64,000 nt of DNA from Modestobacter sp. L9-4 (GTDB lineage: Bacteria > Actinomycetota > Actinomycetes > Mycobacteriales > Geodermatophilaceae), in NCBI RefSeq assembly GCF_019112525.1, contig NZ_CP077800.1, positions 2,728,001 through 2,792,000 on the forward strand, given 5' to 3'. The translations under genes were made by a program, and so were the position numbers. Positions within the stretch are counted from its first letter, which is position 1; each line of letters starts with the position of its first letter. Below the pieces are notes generated by a model. It worked only from the letters and a program-made list of their open reading frames with translations. It was not told the origin of the DNA and ran no database searches. This document shows positions 44,110-53,312 of this stretch, in pieces.

Positions 44110-44934
44110 TCAGGCCCGCCGACGCCGCACGGGCACCGGGGTCGGCGCGACCACCGGCTGGAGCGCCCGGCGCCGGACGTACCAGGCCAGCCCGACGAGG
44201 GCCGCGCTCAGGGCCGCGCCGACGACCACCGGCGGCCGGGTGCCGGTGAACCGGGCCCGCATCGACACCGGGCGGGAGAAGGTCAGCACCGGCCAGCCCC
44301 GCTCGGCGGCTGCTCTCCGCAGGCCGCGGTCGGGGTTGACCGCGGTGGGGTGCCCGACCGTCTCCAGCATCGGCAGGTCGGTGTGCGAGTCGCTGTAGGC
44401 CCAGCAGTCGGCCAGGTCCCAGCCCTGCTGGGCGGCCAGCTCGCGGATGGCGGCGGCCTTGGTCGGCCCGTAGGCGTAGTACTCCATCTCGCCGGTGTAG
44501 CGGCCGTCCGCGATCACCATCCGGGTGGCCACGACCCGGTCGACACCCAGCATCTCCCCGATGGGCTCGACGACCTCCGCGCCGCTGGTCGACACGATGA
44601 CGACCTCCCGGCCCGCGTCCTGGTGCGCCTCGATCAGGTCGGCGGCCTCCGCGTAGACCAGCGGGTCGACGATCCCGTGCAGCGTCTCGCGCACGATCTC
44701 GTGCACCACGGCGACGTCCCAGCCGGTGGTCATGGCCGCGATCTGACTGCGCATCCGCTCCATCTGGACGGCGTCGGCGCCGGCCAGGGAGAAGACGAAC
44801 TGGGCGTAGGCGCCCTTGAGCGCCGCCCGACGGTTGATCAGCCCACCCTGGAAGAACGGTCGTCCGAAGGCCAGGGTGCTGGACTTCGCGATGACCGTCT
44901 TGTCCAGGTCGAAGAACGCCGCAGCGCGGGTCAC
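44110..44934 (-). CDS. HAD-IB family hydrolase with C-terminal membrane anchor
   Basis: 274 residues. Motif I FFDLDKTVIAKSS (about 7-19), motif II IVSTSGAEVVEP, and the acidic motif with YSDSHTDLPML give a SerB/HAD-IB phosphatase. A single hydrophobic helix (about 235-255: VVVGAALSAALVGLAWYV) and basic tail follow. In actinobacteria such genes are linked to phospholipid or phosphoserine metabolism; here substrate is unknown. Confidence 0.88.
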   Translation of the reverse strand: MTRAAAFFDLDKTVIAKSSTLAFGRPFFQGGLINRRAALKGAYAQFVFSLAGADAVQMERMRSQIAAMTTGWDVAVVHEIVRETLHGIVDPLVYAEAADLIEAHQDAGREVVIVSTSGAEVVEPIGEMLGVDRVVATRMVIADGRYTGEMEYYAYGPTKAAAIRELAAQQGWDLADCWAYSDSHTDLPMLETVGHPTAVNPDRGLRRAAAERGWPVLTFSRPVSMRARFTGTRPPVVVGAALSAALVGLAWYVRRRALQPVVAPTPVPVRRRRA

Positions 44935-45115
44935 GGCTCACACGGTAAGGGGACCGGGTGTCCAGCCGGTGGAGGGCACCGTCGTCCCCACCCGGGCGGG
45001 TCGTCCACAGGCGCCGGCAGCCGGGCCCCTCCGTCGGCACGAGGCCACACCTCCGGTCGTGGCCGCGCGTCCCGACCGCCCCGCTCCGGGGCCGGGCTGG
45101 GCGATACTCCCGGGC

Positions 45116-45664
45116 ATGTCGGTCGACCTGGCGGTGCTCGAGGCCATCGGGCGGCACCGCACCGGCTGGGCCGACGCCGCCACCCGCGGGCTCATGGACG
45201 CCGGCCAGCCCGCCGTCACCTACGTCCTGGCCGGGCTGGTGGCGCTGGCCTTCGCGTACGCCTGCCGGGCCTGGCGGCCGGTGGCCGCGGCGATGGTCTC
45301 CTCCTTCGTCGCGACGCTGCTCGCCGAGTGGCTCAAGGAGGTCATCGGCCGGGCGCGGCCGCCCGCCGACCTCGCGATCGTGCCCGCGGCCGGCTCCGCG
45401 TTCCCCTCCTCGATCGGCGCCCTGACCGCCGGCGCCGCCGTCCCGCTGGTCCTGTGGGGCCTGCGCCGGGCCGACCGGGCCGGCCGCGTGGTCGCCGTCC
45501 TGCTGGGCGCCGGCACGCTCGCGGTGGGGGCGAGCATGGTCTACCTCGGTGCGCACTGGCTGACCGACGTCCTGGCCGGCTGGCTGCTCGGCGGGGCCGT
45601 CGGGGCGCTCGCCCACCGGGTGTCCCGGTGGACCCCGGGCCGCCGCACCGCGCCCGCCCGCTGA
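45116..45664 (+). CDS. PAP2 (type 2 phosphatidic acid phosphatase) family protein
   Basis: 182 residues, about five membrane segments. The KX6RP motif is KEVIGRARPP (about 78-87). The second motif reads AFPSSIGA where PSGH is usual, so the central His is missing. The third motif has GAHWLTDVLAG with the terminal His/Asp, but the preceding SR is not seen. Either a divergent, possibly inactive, phosphatase or a lipid-binding relative. ATG is 7 bp after GATACT, suggesting leaderless translation. Confidence 0.85.
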   Translation: MSVDLAVLEAIGRHRTGWADAATRGLMDAGQPAVTYVLAGLVALAFAYACRAWRPVAAAMVSSFVATLLAEWLKEVIGRARPPADLAIVPAAGSAFPSSIGALTAGAAVPLVLWGLRRADRAGRVVAVLLGAGTLAVGASMVYLGAHWLTDVLAGWLLGGAVGALAHRVSRWTPGRRTAPAR

Positions 45665-45840
45665 CCCCTCCCCGACGGCGCCGCGGCCCGGCACGGCACG
45701 GTCCCGGGCCGCAGCCGCCGGTTTCTGCGGCCCGGGCGCGCGCAGAGCCCCCGCAGGGTCGCCGGGGCCAATACGCTTCCGCCGCTGACCCGCTCCACCG
45801 GGTCCTGGGGGACCGGTGGGAGAGCTGCACAGGAGGCCGT

Positions 45841-46548
45841 GTGACGTTCGGCGAGATGCCGGTCTACGACGTGTACGGAGCCGGCGGGCATGCCCAGGTG
45901 GTGGTCGACGCCCTCCGCGCGTGCGGCATCGGCCTGCGGCGGATGTACAACGACAGCCCGGCGAACCAGCACCCCGCGAGCCGGGACGTGCTCCCCGGCA
46001 TCCGCCTGGTCGGGCCCGACGCCTTCCCGCTGCTGGACGTCCCGCTCGTGCTGGCCGTCGGCATCAACGGCGAGCGCGCCGAGCTCGCCCAGGTCCTCGA
46101 CGCCCACTACGGCCAGGCGGTCCACCCGACGGCGATCGTGGCCCCCTCGGCCCGGATCGGGGAGGGGACCGTCGTCCTGGCCGGGGCGATGGTCCAGCCC
46201 AACGCCCGCATCGGCCGGCACGTGCTGGTCAACACCGGGGCCAGCGTCGACCACGACTGCGACATCGGCGACTACGCGCACATCAGCCCGCAGGCGGCGC
46301 TGAGCGGGCACGTCACCGTCGGCGAGGGCACGCACATCGGCGTCGGTGCGGTCGTCATCCCCAAGGTCCGGATCGGGCGCTGGTGCAAGATCGGCGCCGG
46401 CACGGTCGTCATCGCCGACCTGCCCGACCACGTCACGGCCGTGGGCAACCCGGCGCGGATCCTCCCCGACCGCAGCGGGGAGGTGCCGCCGGACCCGGCG
46501 TTCGTCCGCTCCGGCGGCCGGCAGCGGACGGGGGTGCGGGTGCCGTGA
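45841..46548 (+). CDS. PglD/NeuD-like sugar O- or N-acetyltransferase
   Basis: 235 residues. An N-terminal Rossmann-like half (YDVYGAGGHAQVVVDALRAC, about 8-27) is followed by a left-handed beta helix made of hexapeptide repeats. The active-site string VNTGASVDHDCDIGDYAHIS (about 129-148) matches PglD, where the His in SVDHD is the catalytic base. It would acetylate UDP-4-amino sugar from acetyl-CoA. AGGAGG lies 4 nt before the GTG; an ATG at 45856 is an alternative. It overlaps the next gene by 4 bp and opens the glycan locus. Confidence 0.88.
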   Translation: MTFGEMPVYDVYGAGGHAQVVVDALRACGIGLRRMYNDSPANQHPASRDVLPGIRLVGPDAFPLLDVPLVLAVGINGERAELAQVLDAHYGQAVHPTAIVAPSARIGEGTVVLAGAMVQPNARIGRHVLVNTGASVDHDCDIGDYAHISPQAALSGHVTVGEGTHIGVGAVVIPKVRIGRWCKIGAGTVVIADLPDHVTAVGNPARILPDRSGEVPPDPAFVRSGGRQRTGVRVP

Positions 46549-48149
46549 CCGCCGTCGACCAGCACGACCGACCGGGCGGGGCGCTGTCCGAGGACGGCGA
46601 CGAGGGGAGCCACGACCTGGTCTTCGTCGGCGCGGGGGCCTCCACGTCCTACGTCCTCCTCGCGTTGCTCACCACCCTGGCCGCCGACCCGCCCGCGCGG
46701 CCGCTGCGGATCGCCGTCGTGGAACAGGCGCCCGACCCGTTCCCCGGCGTCGCCTACGGCAGCCGCGCCGCACGGACCTCGCTGCTGATCACCCCGCTGC
46801 GGGACTTCCTGCCGCCCGAGGAACTGCGGCTGTTCACCGGGTGGCTGGCGGAGAACTGGTCCTGGGCGCTGGAGGAGTTCCTCGCCGCCGGCGGGCCGGT
46901 GTCCTCCCGCTGGTGGGAGCGCCACCGCGAGGCCGTCACCCGCGGGGAGTTCGAGGACCTGTTCCTGCCGCGGTACGTCTTCGGTCTGCACCTCGCCGGG
47001 CGTGTGCGCGAGGCGATCGACCTGGCCGCCCGGGTCTCCGCCGCCACGGTCGACCTGCTGCAGGACGAGGTCGGCTCCCTGGACCCGGACGGACCCGTCC
47101 ACCTCGTGACCGGCCGGCGGTGCCGGCTGCGCGCCCGCCACGTGGTCCTGGCGACCGGGTCGGCCCCGGTGGTGCGCCGGCTCGAGGGGGCCGGGGGGCC
47201 GCACGACGCCGTGCTGATCGACCGTCCCTTCGACGACATGGGGGAGGGGCTGGAGCGCACCCGGGCCGCCGTGGCACGGCGACCGGCCGACGCCGGTCCG
47301 CCGCACGTCGTCGTCATCGGCGGCAACGCCGGCACCATGGACGTGCTGTACCAGGTCAACGACCTGCCCGTCGTCGCCGAACGGGGCACCGTCTTCACGG
47401 TGCTCACGCCCGGCGGCGCGCTGCCCGAGCTGCTGGCCGAGCCGCGGCCCGGCTTCGTGGCCGGGCACCTGCTCGCGCTGCGGTCCGCCCCCGCGGTCAC
47501 GGCCCGCGAGGTGCACGCCGCCGCTCTCGCCGACCTCGCCGACGGCCGGGCGGCCGGGCTGACCGTGGGGGACACCCTCCGGCCGATCTCCCAGGGCGTG
47601 TCGGAGGTGCTGCCCCGGCTGTCGGAGGAGCAGACCCTGGAGTTCGCCGGCCACTGGGGCGTGGAGCTCGGCCGGCACCAGCGGCGCGCCGGCTGGGAGT
47701 ACACCGAGGTGGTCGAGGAGCTGACCCGCGCGGGGCGGATGTCGCTGGTGGCCGGCAGCTTCACCGGCCTCGCCACCGACGGCGGTGCGGGGGTGCGGGT
47801 GCGGTACTCGGCCGCGGGCGTGCCCGCCGAGCTCGACCGGCCCGCCGACGTGGTCGTCAACTGCGCCGGCCCGACCCGGGCGCTGCGTGACGCCGTGCCC
47901 TCGCTCGTCGCCTCCCTGCTCGACCGGGGCGTCCTGCGCCCGACCCCGTACGGCGGCGGCATCGCCGTCGACCGGGACCTGGCGGCGGCCCCGCGGCTGT
48001 ACGTGATGGGCCCGCTGCTCGCCGGCAACATCGTGCACGGCCAGCCGGTCTGGCACATGGAGCACTGCGGCCGGATCAGCGCCTACGGGACCCGGCTCGG
48101 TCGCAGCCTCGCCGCGACCCTGACGACCCCGGCACCGGCGCCCCGCTGA
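46545..48149 (+). CDS. FAD/NAD(P)-binding protein (COG4529/PF13454 type)
   Basis: 534 residues, GTG overlapping the upstream stop. An N-terminal dinucleotide site DLVFVGAGASTSYVLLALL (about 24-42), then VEQAPDPFPGVAYGS, and a second nucleotide motif VVVIGGNAGTMDVLYQV (about 255-271). The C-terminus has a flavin-like block YVMGPLLAGNIVHGQPVWHME. The family is of unknown function and occurs in some siderophore or peptide pathways. Being coupled to a sugar acetyltransferase is unusual; a redox step in glycan modification is only a guess. Confidence 0.85.
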   Translation: MTAVDQHDRPGGALSEDGDEGSHDLVFVGAGASTSYVLLALLTTLAADPPARPLRIAVVEQAPDPFPGVAYGSRAARTSLLITPLRDFLPPEELRLFTGWLAENWSWALEEFLAAGGPVSSRWWERHREAVTRGEFEDLFLPRYVFGLHLAGRVREAIDLAARVSAATVDLLQDEVGSLDPDGPVHLVTGRRCRLRARHVVLATGSAPVVRRLEGAGGPHDAVLIDRPFDDMGEGLERTRAAVARRPADAGPPHVVVIGGNAGTMDVLYQVNDLPVVAERGTVFTVLTPGGALPELLAEPRPGFVAGHLLALRSAPAVTAREVHAAALADLADGRAAGLTVGDTLRPISQGVSEVLPRLSEEQTLEFAGHWGVELGRHQRRAGWEYTEVVEELTRAGRMSLVAGSFTGLATDGGAGVRVRYSAAGVPAELDRPADVVVNCAGPTRALRDAVPSLVASLLDRGVLRPTPYGGGIAVDRDLAAAPRLYVMGPLLAGNIVHGQPVWHMEHCGRISAYGTRLGRSLAATLTTPAPAPR

Positions 48150-48154
48150 CGGAC

Positions 48155-48182
48155 GGGCCCCCGCCGGCCGTGGCGGGGGCCC
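48155..48182. terminator. Bidirectional hairpin terminator
   Basis: GGGCCCCCGCC (48155-48165) and GGCGGGGGCCC (48172-48182), perfect stem, 6-nt loop; separates the convergent flavoprotein and sugar-transferase genes. Confidence 0.88.
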
Positions 48183-48191
48183 CTCCCCGGC

Positions 48192-48815
48192 TCAGGCCGC
48201 GTCGTCCTGCCGGCTGCCGGTGAACAGGTGCATCGTCGGGGCGTCGGCCGCCGAGATGCCCTCCCGCCGCAGCACCGTGCGCAGCGTCGCGAGCAGGACC
48301 TGCAGGTCCAGCCGGGGGCCCAGCCGGTCGACGTACTCGACGTCGGCGGTGAACCGCTCGTCCCAGGCCAGCAGGTTGCGGCCGCGCACCTGGGCCAGCC
48401 CGGTCACGCCGGGGCGCACCTCGTGCCGCCGTGCCTGCTCGGGGGTGTAGCGCTCCAGGTACTCCATCAGCAGCGGCCGTGGTCCGACCAGGCTCATGTC
48501 GCCGCGGAAGACGTTCCACAGCGTGGGCAGCTCGTCGAGGCTGGTGCTGCGCAGCCACGTCCCGAACGGGGTGAGGCGGTCGCCGTCGGTCGCCACCGAG
48601 TCGCCGGGGCCGAACGTGCGCATGGTCCGGAACTTCACCAGCTCGAACGGCCGGCCGCCGAGGCCCGGGCGTTGCTGGCGGAAGAGCACCGGCGTCCCGA
48701 GGTCCCGCCGCACCGCGACCGCGACCGCGGCCATCAGCGGTGCGGTGACGGCCAGCCCGATCCCGGAGACGACGACGTCGACGGCCCGCTTGACCGGCGG
48801 GTAGCGCCGCCTCAC
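48192..48815 (-). CDS. PglC-like initiating phosphoglycosyl transferase (bacterial sugar transferase)
   Basis: Transfers a phospho-sugar from UDP-sugar to undecaprenyl phosphate, the first membrane step. 207 residues, monotopic size (no N-terminal multi-helix domain). Re-entrant helix after KRAVDVVVSGIGLAVTAP, then FELVKFRTMR, the catalytic SLDELPTLWNV Asp-Glu pair (about 91-101), GDMSLVGPRPLLMEYLERY and VRPGVTGLAQVRGRN. The whole layout matches C. jejuni PglC. GTG start overlaps the aminotransferase stop. Confidence 0.93.
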   Translation of the reverse strand: MRRRYPPVKRAVDVVVSGIGLAVTAPLMAAVAVAVRRDLGTPVLFRQQRPGLGGRPFELVKFRTMRTFGPGDSVATDGDRLTPFGTWLRSTSLDELPTLWNVFRGDMSLVGPRPLLMEYLERYTPEQARRHEVRPGVTGLAQVRGRNLLAWDERFTADVEYVDRLGPRLDLQVLLATLRTVLRREGISAADAPTMHLFTGSRQDDAA

Positions 48816-49969
48816 CGGTGCTGCTCCAGGAAGCCGGCCAGCGTCCCGAGCACCTCGTCGACCTGGTCCGGCGTGAGGGCCGAGCCGCTGGGCAGGGTCA
48901 GCCCGGTCGCGAAGAGCCGGTCGGCGGAGCCGTCGAGGTGACCGCGGGCGCCGGCGAACAGCGGTTGCCGGTGCATCGGCTTCCACAGCGGCCGTGACTC
49001 GATGTCGGCGGCGTCGAGCGCCGCGCGCAGGTCGTCGACGGACCAGCCGGTCACGGTCGGGTCGACCAGCAGGGCGGTCAGCCAGCAGTTGTCGACCGCG
49101 TCGCCCTCGCGCTGGAACACCCGCACCCCGGGGACGCCCTCGACCATCGCGGCGTACTGCTCGCGCAGGGCGCGGCGCCGGCCGATCATCTCGTCGAGCC
49201 GCTCGAGCTGGGCGAGCCCGAGCGCGGCGAGCAGGTTGCTCAGCCGGTAGTTGTAGCCGACCTGGGTGTGCTCGTAGTGCACCGCCGGCTCGCGGGCCTG
49301 GGTGCTCAGGTGGCGGGCCCGCCGGGCGGTGGCGGCGTCGTCGGTCAGGAGCATGCCACCGCCGCTGGTGGTCATGATCTTGTTGCCGTTGAACGACAGG
49401 GCCGCCACGGCGCCGAAGGACCCGGCGGGGCGGCCCTGCCAGCTGGCGCCCAGCGCCTCGGCCGCGTCGGAGACGACCGGCACACCGTGGCGGGCGCAGA
49501 CCGCCTCGATCACCGGGTAGTCGGCGCAGCGTCCCAGCAGGTCGACCGGGACGACGGCGGCCACCGGCGTGCCCTCCGCGGCCAGGGCGGTGAGCGCCTC
49601 CTCCAGCAGGGCGGGGGAGAGCACCCCGGTGTCGGGGTCGCAGTCGACGAACACCGGCTCCGCGCCGGTGTAGGTCACGGCGTTCGCGGTGGCGACGAAG
49701 GTCATCGTCGGGACGACGACGGCGCGGCCCGGGCCCGCGCCGACCTCCAGCAGGGCCAGGTGCAGCGCGGCCGTGCCCGAGGACAGCGCCACGGCGTGCG
49801 CCCGGCCGCACCGCTCGGCGACGCGCTGCTCGAAGGCGTCGACCATCGGGCCCAGCGGGGCGATCCAGCCCGAGGAGATGGCCGCGGCGACCATCTCCTG
49901 CTCACGGGTCCCGACGTCGGGCGTGGAGAGCAGGATCCGGCCCCGCGTCCGGACCGGTGCCGCCGTCAC
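48812..49969 (-). CDS. PglE-like DegT/DnrJ/EryC1 sugar aminotransferase
   Basis: PLP-dependent transamination of a 4-keto sugar nucleotide. 385 residues. VALSSGTAALHLALL (about 55-69) holds the phosphate-binding residues; VVSDAAEALGASWQGR is the Asp motif; the Schiff-base Lys is in LSFNGNKIMTTSGGG (about 190-204), a string very close to PglE. GTG start overlaps the dehydratase stop, so both enzymes of the 4-amino sugar pathway are coupled. Confidence 0.94.
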   Translation of the reverse strand: MTAAPVRTRGRILLSTPDVGTREQEMVAAAISSGWIAPLGPMVDAFEQRVAERCGRAHAVALSSGTAALHLALLEVGAGPGRAVVVPTMTFVATANAVTYTGAEPVFVDCDPDTGVLSPALLEEALTALAAEGTPVAAVVPVDLLGRCADYPVIEAVCARHGVPVVSDAAEALGASWQGRPAGSFGAVAALSFNGNKIMTTSGGGMLLTDDAATARRARHLSTQAREPAVHYEHTQVGYNYRLSNLLAALGLAQLERLDEMIGRRRALREQYAAMVEGVPGVRVFQREGDAVDNCWLTALLVDPTVTGWSVDDLRAALDAADIESRPLWKPMHRQPLFAGARGHLDGSADRLFATGLTLPSGSALTPDQVDEVLGTLAGFLEQHR

Positions 49970-51801
49970 CGCGGCACCACGCCGGCGCGCTCGGGCTGCC
50001 GGGCGACGTGGTTGAGCGGTGCGGCCGTCCGGGTGGTGGTGGCGGGGTAGCGGCTCCCGAGCCGGTCGACCTCCTCGGGCGGCAGACCCGGCACCGGCAC
50101 GTGGCTGATCATCGGGTGGAACGGCCGGCTGTCCTGCTCGCCGGCGCCGAACAGCTCCTCGTGCAGCTTCTCGCCCGGCCGCAGCCCGGTCACCCGGATC
50201 TCGATCGGCCGGTCCTCGAGGTTGATCAGGTGCGCCGCGACGTCGCCGATGCGCACCGGGGTGCCCATGTCCAGCACCAGGGCCTCCCCGCCGCGGCCGA
50301 TCGCGCCGGCCTGGACGACCAGCTGGACGGCCTCGGGGATGGTCATGAAGTAGCGGGTCACCTCCGTGTCGGTGATGGTGAGCGGGCCGCCCCGGGCGAT
50401 CTGGGCCGCGAAGGTCTCCAGCACCGAGCCCCGGCTGCCGAGCACGTTGCCGAACCGCACCGACAGGTACCGGCCGCTGCCTGCCTCCGCGTAGGTGGCG
50501 GTCAGCTGCTCGGCCATCCGCTTGGTGCGCCCCAGGACGTTGACCGCGTTCGCGGCCTTGTCGGTCGAGACGTTGATGAAGTGGGTGACCTGCACCTCGG
50601 TGGCGGCGGCCAGCACGTTGCGCGTCCCCAGCACGTTGGTCTTCCAGCCCTCGTCCGGGTACTGCTCGAGCATGTTGAGGTGCTTGAGCGCCGCGGCGTG
50701 GAAGACCACCTCCGGGCGCCGCTCGGCGAACAGCCGGGAGATCGCCTCGCCGTCCCGGATGTCGGCGAGGACGGCCTGCGGCTCGTGCAGCCGGGCCTCG
50801 CCGAACATCGTCAGCTGCAGCGCGTGCAGGGCCGACTCGTCGCGGTCGAGCATCATCAGCTCGCCCGGGCCGAACTGCTGGATCTGCCGGCACAGCTCGG
50901 AACCGATCGACCCGCCTGCGCCGGTGACCAGCACCCGCTTGCCGCGCAGGTAGTCGGCGATCTCGGCGACGTCGGTGTCGATCTGCCGGCGGCCCAACAG
51001 GTCCGCGACGTCGATGTCGCGGACGTCGCGGATGCCGACCCGGCGGTTGAAGTACTCCGACATCCGCGGCAGCACCTTCACGGTGAGCCCGGCGTCGTTG
51101 GCCCGCTGGGAGAGGTCGCGGACGAGTGCGGCACCGGCCGAGGGCAGTGCGATGACGACGGTCTCCGCGCAGGTCTCCGCGGCCGCCTCGGCCAGGCGCT
51201 CCCGGCCGCCCATCATCCGGACGCCGCGGATGCGCAGGTGCCGCTTGGTCGGGTCGTCGTCGAGCAGGCCGACGGGCAGGTAGGGGCTGTCGGGGTCGGC
51301 GAGCATCGAGCGGACGAGCTGCTCGCCGGCGATCCCGGTGCCGAAGACCAGCGTCCGCTCGCCGGAGCGCGGGCGCACGGCCCCCTCGCGCTGGCTGCGG
51401 ATCGCCACCCGGAAGGCCGCCATGATCACGAAGGACAGGACGGCGGCGACCGGCGGGACGCTCAGCGGCAGCAGCCGGGGCGTGCCGGCCAGGACGACGA
51501 CGAGCAGCACGGCCAGCAGGGTCACCCCCACCGCGATCGCCAGGCTCTTCAGCTCCTCGGCCGTGCCCACCGCGTAGCGGCCCTGGTGCAGGCGCAGCGC
51601 CGTCGACGCGACCGGGAAGACGAGGACCGTCAGCGCCATCGCCAGCACCAGGCCCCGGCTGTCGATCTGGTCGAGTGCCCCCTCGTAGCGGGCGGTGACG
51701 GCCAGGACCAGCCCGGCCAGCAGGGAGCCCACGTCCCCGGCGAGCATCGCGAACCGGATGAGGCGCCACCGCAGGGCGGGGTCCCTGTCGTCGTCGGTCA
51801 T
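49966..51801 (-). CDS. PglF/WbpM-like membrane-bound UDP-GlcNAc 4,6-dehydratase
   Basis: 611 residues from the ATG at 51801, which has a strong AGGAAGG 5 nt upstream; an ATG at 51885 overlapping the upstream stop would add 28 residues. Four N-terminal membrane helices (about 15-130) precede a first Rossmann domain (TLVFGTGIAGEQLVRS) and a catalytic SDR domain with VLVTGAGGSIGSELCRQI (about 295-312) and STDKAANAVNVLGRTKRMAE. LRPGEKLHEELF near the end is typical of the CapD/WbpM family. Confidence 0.93.
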   Translation of the reverse strand: MTDDDRDPALRWRLIRFAMLAGDVGSLLAGLVLAVTARYEGALDQIDSRGLVLAMALTVLVFPVASTALRLHQGRYAVGTAEELKSLAIAVGVTLLAVLLVVVLAGTPRLLPLSVPPVAAVLSFVIMAAFRVAIRSQREGAVRPRSGERTLVFGTGIAGEQLVRSMLADPDSPYLPVGLLDDDPTKRHLRIRGVRMMGGRERLAEAAAETCAETVVIALPSAGAALVRDLSQRANDAGLTVKVLPRMSEYFNRRVGIRDVRDIDVADLLGRRQIDTDVAEIADYLRGKRVLVTGAGGSIGSELCRQIQQFGPGELMMLDRDESALHALQLTMFGEARLHEPQAVLADIRDGEAISRLFAERRPEVVFHAAALKHLNMLEQYPDEGWKTNVLGTRNVLAAATEVQVTHFINVSTDKAANAVNVLGRTKRMAEQLTATYAEAGSGRYLSVRFGNVLGSRGSVLETFAAQIARGGPLTITDTEVTRYFMTIPEAVQLVVQAGAIGRGGEALVLDMGTPVRIGDVAAHLINLEDRPIEIRVTGLRPGEKLHEELFGAGEQDSRPFHPMISHVPVPGLPPEEVDRLGSRYPATTTRTAAPLNHVARQPERAGVVPR

Positions 51802-51881
51802 GTCGGCCTTCCTCTCCGGACGGGCGGGGTGCGCGTCCGTCGTCGGGTCGTGGGGGTGGGCGTCGACGGGTCGGTCGCCGC

Positions 51882-53312
51882 TCATGGCTGGTGCGGGGGG
51901 AGTGGGGGGTCGACCGGCGGGACGGGCCCGGCCGGGACGGTCCGGCGGCGCTGCCGGTCGGCGGCGTAGGTCGTCGAGCCGGTCGTGGCGACCCGGGCCC
52001 GGTGCGGGAGGCGGGTGAGCACCACGCCCAGCGCGGGCACGCGGACCCGCGCCACCGCGGCCGCGGCCTCGGCCAGCTGGTCCCGCCGGGTCCGCCCGTA
52101 GCGGGCCACCAGCAGGCAGGCGTCGGCCTGGGCGCTGAGCACGGCGGCGTCGACCACCGGGATCAGCGGCGGGGCGTCGACGACGACGACGTCCCGGTCC
52201 TCGCGCAGGCCGCGCAGCAGGGCCGCCATGGCCGCCGAGCCCAGCAGCGCCTCGGGGTCCGCCGGCAGGCCGCCGGCGCCCAGGACGGCGAGGCCCTCCG
52301 GCCCGCCGTCCCACCGCTGGAGGACGTCGGCCAGCTGCGCGGTGCCGGTCAGCACCTCGGTGAGGCCCGGCCCGTCGGGCAGCTGGAGCCGGTGCCGGAC
52401 GTGCGGACGGCGGAGGTCGGCGTCGACCAGGGTGACCCGGTCGCCGGCCCGGGCGAGGGAGACGGCCAGCTCGGTGGCGACGGTCGTGGCCCCCTCGCCG
52501 GGCAGTGCGCCGGCCACCACCACGACCCGGGGGCCGGACTCGCTCCCCAGGTGCCGCAGGGCGACCCGCAGGGCCCGGAACGCCTCGGCGGTCGGCGACT
52601 GCGGAGCGGCACCGGTGGCCACCGGCTGCCGGGCGAGCTCGCGGTCGGCGAAGACGCGGCCGATGACCGGCGCCCCGGTGGCCTGCTCGACGTCGTCGAC
52701 CTCGCGGACGGTCCGGTCGAGCCGGCTGCGCACGAGCACGGACCCGATGCCCAGCACCAGGCCCACGGCGGCCCCGCGCCACAGGTCGCCCACCGTGTCC
52801 GGGCTGACCGGCGTCCGGTCCAGGTCGGCGGGCTGCAGGACCTCGATCGAGACCGTCGGCGACGTGGCGCCGGCCGGGGTCTCCAGCTGGGCGACCCGCT
52901 GGGTGAACTGCTGGGCGAGGGACGCGGCGATCGTCTGCGCGCGCTCGGGCGAGCTGTCGGTGACGACGACGTCGAGGACGACGGTGTCCGGCAGCGGCGT
53001 GACGGCGACCTCGGCGGCCACCTCCCGCGGGGTGAGGCGCACCCCGGTGGCCTCGACGACGCGCTCCGCCAGCTCCTCGGAGCGGAGCACCTCCGCGTAG
53101 GAGGCGATCCGCTGCTGGGAGAAGAGGTTGCCCTCGTAGGCGTCCTCGGAGGCGGTGGACCCGCCCGTGCTGACGAACAGCTGCGTCGACGAGGCGTAGG
53201 TCCGCTCCGCCGTGAGGCTGAGCGCCGCGGCCACCGCGAGCCCGAGCAGCAGTCCGGCGACGACGAGGTGGAGGTCGCGCCGCAGGAGCTGGAAGAGGTC
53301 GATCCGTTGCAC
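51882..53312 (-). CDS. Wzz-type chain-length protein fused to a degenerate P-loop kinase domain
   Basis: 476 residues. Two membrane helices (about 15-35 and 175-195) enclose the extracytoplasmic Wzz domain; the cytoplasmic BY-kinase-like domain covers about 240-440. Walker A reads GALPGEGATTVATELA, with Ala in place of the Lys. Walker A' (VTLVDADLRRPHV) and Walker B (DVVVVDAPPLIP) are kept. The C-terminal tail has only one Tyr rather than a Tyr cluster. Probably controls chain length or export, but may not be an active kinase. Head of the Wzz-dehydratase-aminotransferase-PglC operon. Confidence 0.9.
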   Translation of the reverse strand: MQRIDLFQLLRRDLHLVVAGLLLGLAVAAALSLTAERTYASSTQLFVSTGGSTASEDAYEGNLFSQQRIASYAEVLRSEELAERVVEATGVRLTPREVAAEVAVTPLPDTVVLDVVVTDSSPERAQTIAASLAQQFTQRVAQLETPAGATSPTVSIEVLQPADLDRTPVSPDTVGDLWRGAAVGLVLGIGSVLVRSRLDRTVREVDDVEQATGAPVIGRVFADRELARQPVATGAAPQSPTAEAFRALRVALRHLGSESGPRVVVVAGALPGEGATTVATELAVSLARAGDRVTLVDADLRRPHVRHRLQLPDGPGLTEVLTGTAQLADVLQRWDGGPEGLAVLGAGGLPADPEALLGSAAMAALLRGLREDRDVVVVDAPPLIPVVDAAVLSAQADACLLVARYGRTRRDQLAEAAAAVARVRVPALGVVLTRLPHRARVATTGSTTYAADRQRRRTVPAGPVPPVDPPLPPHQP

